A stretch of 64,000 bases of DNA from Verpa conica (GCA_033030425.1 JAUFSD010000003.1:1-64000), one strand, 5' to 3'. Shown: positions 10,161 to 24,600, counted from the first letter of the stretch. Numbers and translations are program-made. The notes: generated by a model not told the origin, from the letters alone.

Positions 10161-13100
10161 GAAAAGAGAATTGTATTTAGTAGTATCATAATTCGTGGCT
10201 ATATACTCAAGGGGCCCTGTATGTTTCTTCGTTGGTTCACCGCATTGTGTGATATGTTACATGTGGTATGAGTGTATATTACCTATACTGGAGAATCTAC
10301 TTCCAACCTACATACAACAAATACTCTTCTCGGGTTTGATTGGCATGCGCTCAACCTCATCTAGGGGCTTTACGCCGTAGCCCGCGAGTCGAAAAGAAGA
10401 AATATTATCACGTTTCGGAATTAATGCTCTGCGCGACAGTCACGATCAGTACTTGCGCTCAACTAGGCTTGTTGCATGCTAGCTGAAGCTCGTAGCAACG
10501 ATTACCTCGTATCTGCTAGAAGTGGATAGCAAGAAATGTATGGAGCAACTGGTACTACGTTCAGCCGAGCTTTTGTACTAGCTGAGACACCAACCGACGG
10601 GAGCTGCAGGATCACACATGTAAGGAGGTCTGCCATAAACCTATCCGGGATCTCAAAATATACTCGCGTCAGGGAGTAGGATGTCATTCATCGACTATTA
10701 CTCTGTTGCTACCACCGTGCTTCACAGCTCCTTGCTGTGTTTTATTATATGCAGTTGTTACATTTCCCTTTTCAGTGTATCCTAATACTTTAACCCCTGA
10801 CCCGGTACTACATCTCAGACATTGCGCAACGTGAGACAGATCTGCAATGTAGCGCAATTACTCAGGTCGCCGTCTTGTTATTGCTTACTCTCTTCGGAAG
10901 TAGGCTTGCAAATATAGATATACTGGTGCTCGTTGGTTAAGAAGCCCATCTACACAGCATAGCAATATTTTATAACGCTACTAATTCTTTCTGAGGGGGC
11001 GTTTGCGGCAATAAGCCTAGCTCTTGGAGGTTCTCAGATTTATTTCCCAACAAGGTAGGTAAAAGCAAAACTACGGCTTGAGTACTCCACACCTACTAAA
11101 AATCTAGATCTCATAGGGCACACCGGCCTATGTGCATGTACAATTGCTCTTCTGAGTGTCGTTAAAATCCAACAAGTTCTTTTTCACGTTATAAGTGTTC
11201 TTTCTGTATAAATTGTTGGATGCAACTTGTGACTTGTCTCTGGTATACAGTGGTTGATAGTCTACTCGGGGAAGTTTTTCCGATTGCTGGAATTTGATGA
11301 AGGCGTATAGAAAAGTGAGGCCCCCGATCTCTATACGTTGCCCAATGCGTTGAAGAATTTAGTTTTCCCTACATCTAGCACGAACTAAAATGAGATAAAC
11401 CCGCAGAAGAGGATCCCGCAGATGAAACTACCAGAGAGTGGGGATGCCATATCTGGCCTACACACATTAGCTATTATGTACCACGTTCTATTTCTAACCT
11501 TGCCGGTTTATTTTATTCTCTAATACTTTCAGCTCGTTTTTGGTACTGTTCAGCTTGTTTCTCGTCAGGCTGAAGTAGTGAGATACCGTAACTAGGCTAC
11601 ATATGGATCTGCACCTTTCACTCTGCATGATCAGCCTTGGTAGAGTTGTATACCTCAGAATCCTGTTATATTTATGACTTTGTGCGCTGTATAAAGATTA
11701 CACGTAACTATACGTGATAGATCTTTTGAGGAGTAGGTCTGCGGTCCCTTTCGGTATAGTAAGAGAATATGTGCAAGGTCAGTCGCCTAGTTGGAATCTC
11801 ATAAGGAAGGTCTTGTAAATCATGATTTCTAGTCTCACTGAGGTTTGCCGGTATAAAGCTCATGCTAATTTAGGTACGGTGCCTCATGGAATTGGAAATA
11901 GGGTAGCGTCGGGGATGGAAAATAGAGTGTGATATGTGCTAACTTATCACATCTTGTTAACTTTAATGCCACCTTTACCGACCCTAGATAAACAGATGAT
12001 CCGTACTAATACCTGAGTTACTTTAGTCGTAGTAGATACAGCTTCATATACCGTAGACGTTAGGGGGTTGATCTCACTACTTTAGTTCTGCTAAAGGAAC
12101 CTGGAGCTCCGATAAAACAAGGGTACATATAGAGATATGATGAGTCAAGTTTAGAAACAACATGAGAAGGCAGACAGCTCAAGTATAATATTTTCCTTCA
12201 TTCTGAACTACCTCTAGGTGAACTTGTGTTCAACCTCTATAGTTGGATTCCAGAGTGATAAATAAGGGGGTAAGCGATCGTCCAGTAAAATTTACCCGAA
12301 TATGAATTCAATACCCGATATGATGTTCCACGAGCGGCTGAATATAAATATATGTATATCAAGAGGGAAGTCACATGAAGGCGGGGGTGGAAGTCAGTTC
12401 AGTCGACGGAAGTTAGCATTGTTTACTTCCCCTTACTCAAAGTAAAACCTAGATAGATGCCCTGATCCTCCTTGTCATTTTCGAATAAAAAGTGTTGTAT
12501 TTTATTTGTGAACAAGAGTAGATTTCGATCAACTCGTACATATAATACATCTTTATAAGTAAACACTATATCCAGTGATACGACCTAGATTTACATGGAA
12601 AACGCCCTAGGTTGTAAATCAACAAGATTCATTTCTTCTAATGTTAATCCGAGAGCACTACTACACTCCAAGCCTTACGATGTCAGGGCACATAATCCGG
12701 GTTTTCCAGAAAAGTGGAATACTATGTAACCAACACAAGGAAATATGTCGCTACAGGTCATGATATCTATCGAGTATGAGAAATAGTTCCGATCTATTCC
12801 ATTGGAAGGCTGCGCTAAGCCAGGCAGTACGGAGGAATCTGCTCAGCTGCAAGGTCATTCCCGGTCATAAATTCTACATTAGATGTTTGAGAAGTGAGAG
12901 GTTCAGGAAAGTGGTCTACAAAAACCATTTTACCAGGTCATTTAGAGAATACCCAGTTCTTTATTATAACTAGGTTAGTAATTTACTTATACGATAGTTT
13001 CGATTACCGGGTTGTTTCATATAGCATCATTACCTTTACATAAATAGCTACGTTGATACTAAATACAGCTACTTTCATCATGACGCATGTAAGGATTAAG

Positions 13101-16100
13101 TATACTCTTCTAGGGTCTATGTAGATCCAAACAAGTACGTCATTGCAGTGGCAAATCAAGACCGGTATTGTTCCTTAGGCGCCTACAGAGCTCCCGTGAG
13201 GAGCCTCAATGTTAGAAATCACCATGAAGCTCTTTGCCATCTAGAGGCTCATTATTCCTTCTATAAAAGTACACAGACCGGCCACAAATCCTAAAAGCTT
13301 AAATCCACCCAAAGTCCCATAGTACTGCTCACCATTCCTCTCATTCAGTAACTACATATGTTACACCTATAATAGCTTTTGTCATACGCGGATGTTACCA
13401 AGCAAACCCAATCGAATGGGTACTACATAGGCGATATTCAGCTGAGATGTAAGGGGAAGTTATTTACCCGAAGAAGCACCTTCTTAGCGAGACAGCATCA
13501 AATAATTTCTAAAATCACTCATTGGCTATGACTGCAGTAGGTCAACTCCATAGTTTGAACCTTTACGGTAAGAAAAGATCTTCGTGAGTTAGTCTTCGGG
13601 CCTGACCAAAAATCTGCAGCTACCCGATATTACCAGTCGCACAATAGTTTTAGATGCTCAAGGTTTATCCTCCTCATGAGCTATGCTGTCGTATGAAAGA
13701 TATACAAGATTCTCCGTTGAACTTACATGCATCATGTCGTACGAGCGCATCTCAGCTCATACCTGAACAATCGCGCATTGGGAATTTATATTGCGGCACG
13801 GAACTATCCATGATTTGAGAAGATTAGATAGTTCTATGCCGGCTCATCTGTGAATAGACAAAAAGGCAGTTACGATTGAATAATTTATAACACGTAGGCA
13901 ATAACGTTATATAACCTACTAATAAGATGACAATACAAGGAGATTGTTTTGCGATGTAATGACAACTATGTAGGCTGAATGAAATATCCTCTATTAGCCA
14001 TTATCCCATAGTCTTGGTACTTATTAAGTGAGATATAGTAGACCTAGCCTTCTTAGAATATACAACCTATAATACGTATTAAACTACGTGTGATAAACCC
14101 AGCTGTATTGGGGTCGAACTGTCTTCGGCCTACATTTGCCAAAAAGTGCTCGCAGATACTAGTCCAGACTCCTAAACTAGATGACAGACCTTACTAAACA
14201 TAATATTTTAGTTTGCGATCTTCGGGTCGATGTCTGCAGTATACTGTCACCCGATGAACGGTAAGTGGATGATACTGCCTGTGGATCCTCCGAAGTGAAA
14301 CTTTCAGCTGTATAAAGTTTCCGAAAGCTATTTCTATCCTCTCTAGCACAGTAGGCGATCCATGCCTAGAGCGGGTGATATTCCATATTTCATTAGAGCA
14401 GGTGATATTCCATGTGTCATAGAACCGGGTTTTACCGAATACTCACCTCTAATTTGGTATTACGCCCGGGGAAGCACTCTCATTAGGTAAGTAAATATAA
14501 ATTAATGAGGTTCTATGTCTTAGATATTCTCGTTCTCCTCTTCATGGTACTCTGTAGCACTGTGGGGTTGGGTATTCTTACTCCCGGGATTGGGCTAACT
14601 GCTTTCTCGGAATAGTTTTAAACCTTGGTAGGTGGGTTTCCGGGGTATGTTTGGTACTTAGGTTATATAGAGCTACTATAGAACGCGGAGTATCTTCAGG
14701 CCCTCAACTGGATGAGGAGTACCATATAGACCAGAGCTCTTTGATGGTTTCTTTGGTAAGTTTGACGGTCAGACTTCTGTAGAGGCATCATATAAACTCC
14801 ACGCATTCGGAGGTAAGGAAGCACCCTCCCCGCTATAAAACTGAGAAAACTCCAAATATTTTTTTGTCGTTGGGGTAGTTCTAGAATAGTTTTATTACCC
14901 CATACTGTACGAGATTGTTGGTGATCATGACGATCAGGAACCCCGAGGGAAATACTCACAGTATACTACAAGCCTTAATTCCGTTCCAGGTGTAGTCCAG
15001 AAAATTCAATATCAATTTTATATGTACTTCTCACAGCTAGCTATGATGGTTTCTTTGATTGCTTAAAGTCATTTCAGGTGTCTCTTAAGTATAGTTCTGC
15101 ATGAACAGCTTAAGGGTTGATGGTTACCAAGTGAGCCCAGGTGTTAGTCATATCACGTGAGTAGATTATCTTAGAAAGTGCATTATTCAGAAAAACCCAA
15201 ACCACTGCAACATCCATAAATACTTACTTAACTTGATCCATGATCATTAGCCCCACTACTATTAAAATAGAATACATCGCAAAGGAGGCAATGGAGCAAG
15301 AAACAAAAAATCACATTACATCTGCATAGGGCATCACTCGGTGACATGCCTCATAGAATATCACTTGAATTATCAACAAACACATTTAAGTAGCAATGTG
15401 AAGTGAGAAAGTAGAGAATACTAGAGAAATTAGAGGGAAACAAGATATCACTTCAAGAAGTCCTAACCCAGTGTCTCAGCAGCTGGATCCTCAAACACAT
15501 AGGCGCATGATAGCCACATAATGACCGTACATGAGCAAAGTACAGTATTATTGGGAGATATGATTGAATAGATAGATATATCGGATGGGCTGCTCTTGTT
15601 AATGCTGAGAATCTGTCATCGAGATACCCTTAAAGTTCCTTGCCTTATTCGAGCTTCCGAGACAACATTGCCATATCCGAGGCCTGCTCTTAGGCTGATA
15701 CTCGGGTGGTACTTCTCATGCCTTGTTAAATATCCTACATAGAAGTCCCACCTTTCCCGTATATTCCTCCAAAAGTTCGGTGTTGTATTATGGGTATCGA
15801 ATAGATATAGTGGCGAGTACAAGCAGGTTTTGGATCTATGATGTAGGAGCATATATATAGAGCCCATAGGAGCACTCGCTAGAGAGAGTACTCCTAAGCC
15901 TTTAGTCTACTCTCGCCTCTCTTTTTTACCACATTCGGGGAAAATCATATAGCGAGTGATAAGGCATGATGAAGCTCTATTGAAGTTTAAATAGTGTTGG
16001 TTCGCTCTGGCTAGTAATCATAGAGAACAGATATCATTCTTCTATTCTTTTTATATGTATCTACATCGAATCCCTCCCACGAGCAGTTTGTGCAACCTCG

Positions 16101-16169
16101 TGCTTAGTCATCTACAAATGAAGCCACTTCTCCGCCTCAACCCAGTTTCCCCATCGCCGCAGACTTACA
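10161..16169. other. Six-kilobase gene desert
   Basis: The longest open frames are under 95 codons, all three frames of both strands are dense with stops, and no splice-bounded coding run was found. The stretch is visibly A/T-rich and could be decayed transposon sequence, but no terminal repeats or transposase motifs remain. A 26-27 bp imperfect tandem (GGTGATATTCCAT..TCAT) sits at 14371-14420. Confidence 0.6.
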
Positions 16170-16964
16170 ATGCCCTCAAATCCAGCCCCTGGACAAGCCG
16201 ATAGTGCGAGAAAGATTTCCAACTATACTCAATCTATCTCATCCGGCGTTACAAACCTCCTCACCGAGCTCGGTCGAGCTAGTATTCCGGCCTCCCCGCA
16301 AGACAATAGGATCAATGATGCCATATTGCTCCAGCTTCAAACGATCGCTACGGAAATTGCGTTAATCAATACTCGTCTTGATGGAATGGAACGAACTATG
16401 AAGGGCCTTGAGAAAGGACCTAGCGATACCCCCGATATGACTACCAGAGATGAGCCTATAGAAATTCCCCCTCACAGCTCCCATAAACCACCGCTTACAG
16501 TGGAGTATGTCTGTCTTGACTGCTTATCTTATGAAGGACTAAATACTATTCTAGGGCTCATAACGAACTTGCCCGTCACTACAACGGGAGCCTTAGGAGT
16601 GGTACTGATATATTGCTTCCCCTCCGCAATTCTCGAGACATGAAGATCTTAGGGTTTCCGGTTACTCTCGGCGATCTCGTATACCTTGGTACTTCTCGCC
16701 CCCTCCCGTTTAGACAGCCATCTAACACTAACGACAGATCCGGTTGCGAGAGAGTACTTATGCAAGGCCTTTGGACTTGATGACAGCTGGGAAGGTTTCA
16801 ACAATTTCTGTGGCGTTAAAGGTGATATGGTTTGTGAGATTGAATATTACTACACCAATAGTGAAACTATAGCGATGAAACGGGCCCAGCGCCGCCAGAA
16901 ACGGGACGCAGAGACTGCTGCCGTGGGGCCGCCGACAGCGAAGAGTAGGAAAGCAGCAGAGTGA
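16170..16964 (+). CDS. Fungal orphan protein with coiled coil and conserved C-terminal module
   Basis: Three exons, 16170-16504, 16555-16688 and 16738-16964, give 231 residues. Introns are 50 bp (GTATGT..ACTAAAT..CTAG) and 49 bp (GTACTT..ACTAAC..ACAG), and all junctions keep frame. Residues about 50-85 form a heptad-like segment (LQLQTIATEIALINTRLDGM). The middle contains L-L-P-L-R-N, then I-L-G-F-P-V-T-L-G-D-L, a pattern I associate with a widespread family of uncharacterised ascomycete proteins. The C-terminus is strongly basic (KRAQRRQKR), possibly a nuclear signal. No enzyme motif is visible and the function is unknown. Confidence 0.75.
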
Positions 16965-18226
16965 GTATTCACACGGGAATGGAAATAAATAAGGACTAAT
17001 GAGTGAGAGGACAGAATCCATAATCGTATCGCGCGCGCGCACAATAGTAAGATATATACACCAGAGGATGAGATCATCCCTATTCATGATGAACGAAATA
17101 TACCTGTCGCTGGATTCCCAAGGTATGCTCAAGGTGTTTGGGACATAAGTTCCGGTTACCGTAAGTATACTCTGGTTCTCATTGGGTCTGGTAGCTTATT
17201 ACTATAGATGCGGACGTTTTGTTTTTCCTGGCCGAATATAAGCAAATTTCATCCCCTTATTCTGGTCCGTGGGATGACTATAGGAGAATGTGGGTTGGAC
17301 TCACGGGCGTACCAATAGATGTAACGGATGGAATGGAGTTTGATATGCCTCCCTCCACGCAAAGCTATTGGTGGAGGTAACTAAGAATAAAGGAGAAGCC
17401 GCTATAGTATTAGGTTATCCTTAGGCTTTGTGGTAGATATACACAGTATAGTTTTCACATACAGTCACTGGAGGGTATGGTCGTAATGAGGTTCCAGACA
17501 ACGAAACTCGTCTCGGTCGGGACGGGGGCCCCTTCACACATATAAAATCGATTGAAAAGCATAGAGAGGTTATAAATCTCCTTTAAATTTACAATAAATG
17601 TCTACTACCCTGTGTTAATTTTTCGAATACTCAGTCTGTCTTTATTTCTCGGCTAGAAAATTAAGTTTCTCCCTCATTTTCATACCGTATTAGGAGTACA
17701 TTACTGAATGATATTTGTTATTTTATTTTATTGTTTAATGTTTGTAACCCTGACTAAGGCTCAGCTGTATACTTGCAAGACCAAGAGTCCCTATAAGGGT
17801 CAGGGTTAGCGACCCGGCGGGCCGCAATCTAGTACCAGATGCAGAGTAAGGGGGATGGGTTATAAAAAGTCAAATCGACCTTGAAACGTTCAATAGTGTA
17901 TACTAGAAAACCCAGTCAGCCTCCTATTTCATTTATATATGTAGTGATAGTTTTTATAATATAGTTTTTAATGAACTTTGAAGCGATCGATTGCAGGCGC
18001 AGCGATTGAAACATGAAACGAACCCTAACGCTATTGGTTTTACAATGTACCTGACCAACAGATAAAGGCACAGCCGCTATAAATCCCCAAGTAATATACT
18101 TGCCTCCTTGTTAAATAACTAATATAGAGAAAGTGCAAAAGTAGCCACTAGTAGAAATAACCTGTTCCTTGAAAGTCGTGATACCTTTCTCGTACAACCT
18201 GATCCCATCTTCACCGTCGAGTCTAA
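16965..18226. other. Intergenic
   Basis: No gene supported. A small inverted repeat (AACCCTGAC near 17746 and GTCAGGGTT near 17798) flanks about 45 bases. Confidence 0.5.
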
Positions 18227-19363
18227 TCATACTCCTGCTTCTAACAAGATCCGCACATGCTCCGTGCTGCCAAGTATCACCGCAAACCGAAGAGGTGTCT
18301 GCTGCTCCCGATTCTTCAGACTCAGGTTGGCACCTCGTTCCAGTAAGAACCTCACCATCTCTATGTCATCATGCTCTATTGCCCAGTGGAGAGGTGTTCC
18401 TGACAAATAATATTTTTTGGGGAGGCTCTTAATGGAGGGCATTGGGTAGGCAATATACATTATCGTCTGTAGGTCTTCGATACTCATCTCCTCCTCCTCC
18501 CTGGGTCTCCGGGGTATAGTTTCTGAAGAGTTCTGATTATCCCCGTCCTTGCTAGACTCCGAGCGTAACTGTTCACTCTGATCTTGTTCTGCTTGATGGA
18601 CCTCGGGTGACCCCACCTCACTTCCCTCATGACCGCTAACTCCCGAGTCACCTGGCTCTGGTCCGGTGGCTTGGTGATAATGCCGGTCTATAAGCCTCAG
18701 CGAGGAGTCGCCTTCTTCGGTCAGATACATGTCGTTCTGGTAATCAATCGATGCGCCCGCTGCGAGCAATAGTTGCACAATATCCTTTCTCCCCCCCCAT
18801 ACCGCCCAGTGAAGTGGTAAACCCCTATCGCCAGGCTCACCAACCGCCGCACCCTTCTCTATAAGGATCTGAACCACATCTATATTCTTCTTTGTTATTG
18901 CAAGAACAAGGGGACTTTGCCAACAGTTTTTCTCCCACTGTATGTCGGCCCCGGCATCAATGAGGAGGGATACTATCTTGGGTTGACCCTCTCTTATCGC
19001 GACTTCCAATGCTGTATCATCTTCACAGTCTATATAGTCTACCTCAGAGCCAAGAGATAATAAGAGAGTTGCTACTTCAACAGATCCGTGAGCGGCAGCG
19101 ATATGCAATGGTATCAGGTCATCAAAACAACCACCCGTAAATAATGCTCCGTGAGAGCGCGCTAGGTGTACTGCGGGTATAGAGTTGTGCTTAGCGGCCC
19201 AGAACAGGACCCCGGCCGGGTCTTTCGCTACAGAAGAATTCAACAAGGGGGTTAAGACTTTGTGGAAATACCGGCTAGCTTTGGTGAGAGAGTTCAGCGT
19301 TGACCGATCAAGGTTTGTAGCGATGAGGATAATAAGCTCTGGCGCAAGGTTGGGAAGTGACAT
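18227..19363 (-). CDS. F-box-like ankyrin repeat protein
   Basis: Single exon, 378 residues. The start at 19363 (MSLPNLAPELI) is preferred over an in-frame ATG 30 codons upstream because the F-box consensus begins there. Residues 1-40 fit an F-box (LPNLAPELIILIATNLD, then L..A..Y/F), the part that would bind Skp1 in an SCF ubiquitin ligase. At least six ankyrin repeats follow (PLHIAAAHG, ALEVAIREG, PLVLAITKK, PLHWAVWGG), then a Ser/Glu/Gly-rich linker near residues 225-290, then two more repeats (TPLHWAIEH, TPLRFAVIL). The frame stops right after LLEAGV, partway through a repeat, so the last repeat may be truncated or continue over an unseen splice. Such proteins are abundant in fungi, with unknown targets. 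Confidence 0.8.
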   Translation of the reverse strand: MSLPNLAPELIILIATNLDRSTLNSLTKASRYFHKVLTPLLNSSVAKDPAGVLFWAAKHNSIPAVHLARSHGALFTGGCFDDLIPLHIAAAHGSVEVATLLLSLGSEVDYIDCEDDTALEVAIREGQPKIVSLLIDAGADIQWEKNCWQSPLVLAITKKNIDVVQILIEKGAAVGEPGDRGLPLHWAVWGGRKDIVQLLLAAGASIDYQNDMYLTEEGDSSLRLIDRHYHQATGPEPGDSGVSGHEGSEVGSPEVHQAEQDQSEQLRSESSKDGDNQNSSETIPRRPREEEEMSIEDLQTIMYIAYPMPSIKSLPKKYYLSGTPLHWAIEHDDIEMVRFLLERGANLSLKNREQQTPLRFAVILGSTEHVRILLEAGV

Positions 19364-21666
19364 TTGGATGAGTGGAGAGACTTTGCGACACAGGTGGGTT
19401 TTGGAGGCAGAGAGAGACCCTTTTTGTACTGAGGGGAAGTGATATGCATGCAAGTCGAGCCAAACACTGACTAAGCCGTCGCATAAGCGACAGAGATTGT
19501 TTATAAAATGCTACAAACTATTGCTACGGACTTCTTGAACGGTTATTTGTACTGGTTAACACGTAAGGAAGGTAGTCCTTACACGTACTTAATCTTATCT
19601 TCCAACAATAGCCTTCTGCTTTTTAATGTATTAGCCGATGATGAGACATTTACCCACCTCCCGGACCGTGATTATTATGACAGTAGCGGCCAGCTCAACT
19701 ATCGACATTTCATAGAGACACAAAGGCTCATCTAGCGTGTTGTGAATATAATCGATGCGAGGATCTGTAGTTTCATAGAAGGTCCCAACACAAATACACC
19801 CCCAAAATATAATAACATTCTCAACAGACCTTTGCAAGCGGTATTGCGATCTTGAATAGCTTATTTGGGGCTTTTCCACACACCACTAATGAGGTTAACT
19901 GTATATGAGGACACTTGTTTCAGTGTCATGAATGGGGCTCACCCGGTAATCCGGCGCGGTTAGCTTTCTTTACCGGGTTATGAGATAGCAGAGCTATACT
20001 ATGGTAGTTCTGAGCTTACCTTCACTATCAGTGAAAGTTATTCTTTCTACCTCTATAATATCATTTCTTATACTCTAATTGTGCTATACCTGCTGGAAGT
20101 TAGAAGCTATTGTATGGACGGGGTGCAACTAAGTAGTGTGCATACGAAACAGCTTACCCGAAGTTCCTACACCTTCCATACCCCGTATTATAATTCGAGA
20201 TATCTAGAGTCTGATCTATTGCTAATCTCAGTTAATGCTGGGTGTTTATGTCTATGATGATTCATTAGTATGAGGTAGTTAAATATGTATGGCATAGTCA
20301 ATCTAGTGAGAGAATAATTGTGGCGGACAAAAATAACTGCGAATACTACAACTGCTATAGACGAGACCGTCAAAATTAGATACATAAACCATAAAATGAT
20401 AAGTTTTATACTATCTATCTCAGTGCTGGGAGTTTTAATGATTGAGGGGGAAGAAAAAAATCCTGTGAGTTCGGATGGTTGGGCTACATTGAGGCTCAAC
20501 TTTGTTGCTACGGTTCTGTCTCCGACAGTATTTCAAGCTCACGTGCCTATTGCCAACCCACGGACCAGCCATAAGTAGTGAAGTTTAAGGAAGTACTTGT
20601 CTGAAGAACTATTTTTTTTGCGTGGAATCTACTCACTTATACTTTTCTCCTCTCTATGTTTTTTTAACAAAAATCCCTGAATTATCTGTAGGCATTCTCT
20701 AGTACCTCTCTCTTTGATAGCCTGAGCTTGTTGTGTTTACTGCTTTCATGATGGTTTTTATTCACTATTAATTGCCTCTCATCTGCTACCCCATCCTACA
20801 TACGGGCCTCGGGTGTTCGGTCACTTTACTCTAGAACCTTGTACAGCCTCCGGCAAGATTATTGCAGAAAAAAGAATTGGTGAGCAGGGGTACTGTGGCC
20901 AATCTCCACCGCCAGAACCTCCGCCAAGAGGAAGACCAATAAACTCTACGGATCTCGCACCCCTGTCGCCGTCCCCCCAGCAAGTGACCAAGGCCCAGCA
21001 GTACCACCCAAATAGGAACTCAGATCTATTTAGGCAAAAGATAGTTAATTACTATCCAACACAGGCAGTGAGACAAAATATTTGTGTTGTTGGAATAGCA
21101 TTGGCTCGGAGGCCTGCGCGTGCCGATGCGCATACGCCACAGCCACTCACCAGTTCGCGTTTCGAAGCGGAGCGGGCCCCGTGTGGACGATAAGATACGG
21201 CCACTAAATCTCAGCTTTAATCGAAATCAGAATATGTATGAACACGATTGATGGTCGATCGGCACAATGTCTTGCATCCTCATCACGAAATGTAATTCGC
21301 CCTGTAATCAACTAAGCATAATTGCTGGATTTAGCGAGTAACGCAGACCCACTGAGGATTATATGCAGCCCTATTCGCAAACATGGATTAATCCCTAAGT
21401 TTGAAAGGTGTGGTATAGGAATAAGAAAATATATTGCACAAAAGTGAGGGCCGTAAATGCTGAGGGGACTTGATAAACTGAAGTGCCTCATGATCCGCAC
21501 CTTTGGCTTCACTACTTTACCAGAGTACTAACTAGGTACCTCCGGCGATCAAACATCATTACTACAGTACATCCAACGTACTAAAACGTTAACCCACCAG
21601 CAGAAGGTTACGTTCAGCTTTACACCTCTCAAAATTTCCCGACAGCAAAGTGGACCTACCCCAATC
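19364..21666. other. Intergenic, no supported gene
   Basis: Open frames at 19508-19735, 20188-20499 and 20813-21193 were inspected. They lack recognisable domains, and two of them lack a good ATG context. Nothing else is seen. Confidence 0.5.
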
Positions 21667-24600
21667 ATGGATCCAAAGATTCACGTTGAAATAGGGTTTT
21701 TCAATAACCAGCGACAGTTCACTTCAGTCGATAACGCGGGGTTGGACCAAACTTTAGAAGACCATCTTAGCCAACACCCACCCTATTCTGTATTTTCCCA
21801 TTACAGAGCTTCCCATAGTTGTACAAGTTCGCTAATACTAAAACAGAATCATATTATCTCGAGGCTGTTCTCGTACGTTGAACTAATCAAGCCGTCGCGC
21901 AATCCATATGCTAATATAAACTAGATACGATCCAGTAGTCGAAGCCACTCATGAACAGACACTCACGGCTAAATTCGATCTACGTGACTTCCGCGACATC
22001 CAAGCCTCTAGCCACACGGATCCCACAGGCCTAGATTATCAGATGAATTTCAGAACAGTTAGATGTCGATGTATGAAATGTACTCGTAGCAACTCTTGTG
22101 GTGAGCATGTCCCCCCGATTCAAATAAACTGTTGGCTAAACGTTAAAAAGGCAGAGATCTCCTTGAAATGAGCTTTGGTGTCTGTACTGTACAGCCGATA
22201 GTAGAGCGCGAGGGAAATAGTAAGCCCCAAACCTCCTCTATAGCATGTATCTCGACGTCTTCGTCATATATGGGGAGGATTCTAAAATCAATTTACAGTT
22301 TATGAACTCTCCAATAACTCTACTACAATAGGGAAGGATGGGTATAAATATTCCGGAGATTCGATCACGTTCCCCGGAACTACATTAAAGTAAGCGTAGG
22401 CCTAAAGATTTACTAATATTTCATATATCATAGCTAACGACATATTTATTATAGCACGAAAGTTTTAGACATCTCTTTAGTCAAGATTCAAATTATACAT
22501 TGTAAAGACTCACAAGGGTCTAATCGTTTGGAGGCGCTTCGCTTTGGACCCATGAAAGGGCCAGAGATGTACGATACACCCATTGGTTATGTGGTATCGG
22601 AGGTACAGATGTTGAACAACGCTTGGGCCGATGTTATTAGAGAATCTAAACATCTATTATTTACCTTGGTATGTTTTCTTGAGGGTGCCCGGGGGCTTCT
22701 ACAATTGAGTTATATCAAAACATGCTATTCTAATTATGCAATACAGAATAAAGATATACTGGATGCCACATTTAGAGATACGGATAGGAAACTCCTGTGT
22801 AAGTTGGTCGAGTATGCACAGATGTGGGACCAGCTTTACAGCGTCCAGCAACAGCAGCTTGAGGTCTTGAGCGGCCAGTTTTCTCAAGTCTCCCATAAAA
22901 ACGAGATCTGGTTTGGACCACCCGAAATCCCCGTGGTTCAAAGTCTCGCCGCTAGCACCACCGGTAGTTTTCCCGGAGGACCACAGCAGCAGCAGGAAAA
23001 GGGAGACCTCAGGTTAGATGAAATAGGAGCTGCCCTAAACGAGCTTACCAATATTGGTAAAAAAATCGAAGTCCAACTAATAAAGGAGACTCGAAAGCTT
23101 ATTGAAAGGGTAATCTCCATTACTCCCCGGAATAAAGCTATAGTAAATGCATACATGTAATAGGTGAAACAAGACTAATGTGGTTTTTGTAGACGCATAA
23201 TATCATATCAATTGACGAAGCCTATAGGTCAAGGGACCAAAATGAAAGCATCAAAAGACTGAGCTGGGTTACTGTAAGTGTCTCCTTCAGTCGTGCATAT
23301 AGTTTTTTTTGGTTTTACTCTTCCTACCTCCGGATATACAATTTGAAACCTGTCTAACTTGTTGGAGTTTATATGCTTGCCCTTACTCCTCGTTGCAGTA
23401 AGTTCTATCCACCAAAAGTTTGCATGAAATTATAAATATATCCTATCCTATCCTATTACTATAAATGCTTATAATATAATAGAGTTTATTCGGGATGAAC
23501 ATCGATATACTGAAAAATAACCCAAGCTGGATTTACTACCTATCAATTGCCCTTCCAATGTTCTTCTTAATCATGGTTTCCATCTTGGTTTTGAAACGGT
23601 GGGGACAACTAGCGGCCTTCTTACGAGGGCAGAGGGATTCGGTAGTCTATTGGCATCGCACGGTGTATTTTAAAAATCTGGTTGATACGATGGTTGGATT
23701 TTTTCTGACACGCAAGAAAGCTTTCGACCTAGAGAGTGGGCCTAGGGGCGATAAAAACAAAAGATTAGTTATCGCTTCTAGGAATGGGAACCTTGACGAG
23801 GTAAGACGGTTGGTTCTTCATGGAGCTGAAGTCAACTGTGCAGACATAGTTGGAAAGGGGCCTACGGCATTGCAGGCAGCGGCAAAAAAGGGACACCTAG
23901 AAATTGTTGAACAATTGATCAAGTATAAAGCCAATGTCAACGCACCGCCGGGGGGCGTTGGTGGGTATACGGCACTACAGGCCGCGGCAGGATCTCACTT
24001 GGGAGTTGTCGAGCGATTACTCAATTCTAAAGCCGATGTCAATGCACAGCCTGCAGAAGTCAAGGGGCGTACGGCATTGCAAGCGGCGGCAGAAAATGGA
24101 CGTCTGGATATTGTCGATCGATTGCTCGAATGCGGGGCCGATGTAAATGCACCTGCAGCAAAGTTCAGCGGACGTACAGCATTGCAAGCGGCCGCGGATG
24201 GTGGACACACGCACATTGTCAATCGGTTACTTGCACCTAGAAAGGCAGTGCAGAGAAGGGGGACCTCGCACTCGAAAATGGGGGATCGCGGACGGTTGCC
24301 TATCTCTGAAGCTGATGTTAACGTCAATGCCGAGCCAGCAGATATCGATGGACGTACGGCATTACAAGCGGCGGCAGAAAGAGGGTACATAGAGATTGTT
24401 GAAAAATTAATCTCATTTGGGGCCGATGTCAACATACCACCGGCACAACATGGAGGATCCACAGCATTGCAAGCAGCAGCAGGACGAGGGCACATGAATG
24501 TCGTTGAACGTTTGATCTACCACGGAGCCAGAGTGACAGACCACGGAAGATGTGTGGCATTGACAGCGGCAGCGGGCGGGGGGCACCTGGACATTGCCGA

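Noticed and set aside
20188..20499. Possible one-helix membrane protein on the minus strand
   Set aside because: Only a hydrophobic stretch supports it; no splice partners or start context.
22168..22171. Overlapping stop/start suggesting two genes within the CorA-ankyrin locus
   Set aside because: A GTGAGC..AAAAG intron at 22101-22150 bridges the frames, so the parts form one gene.
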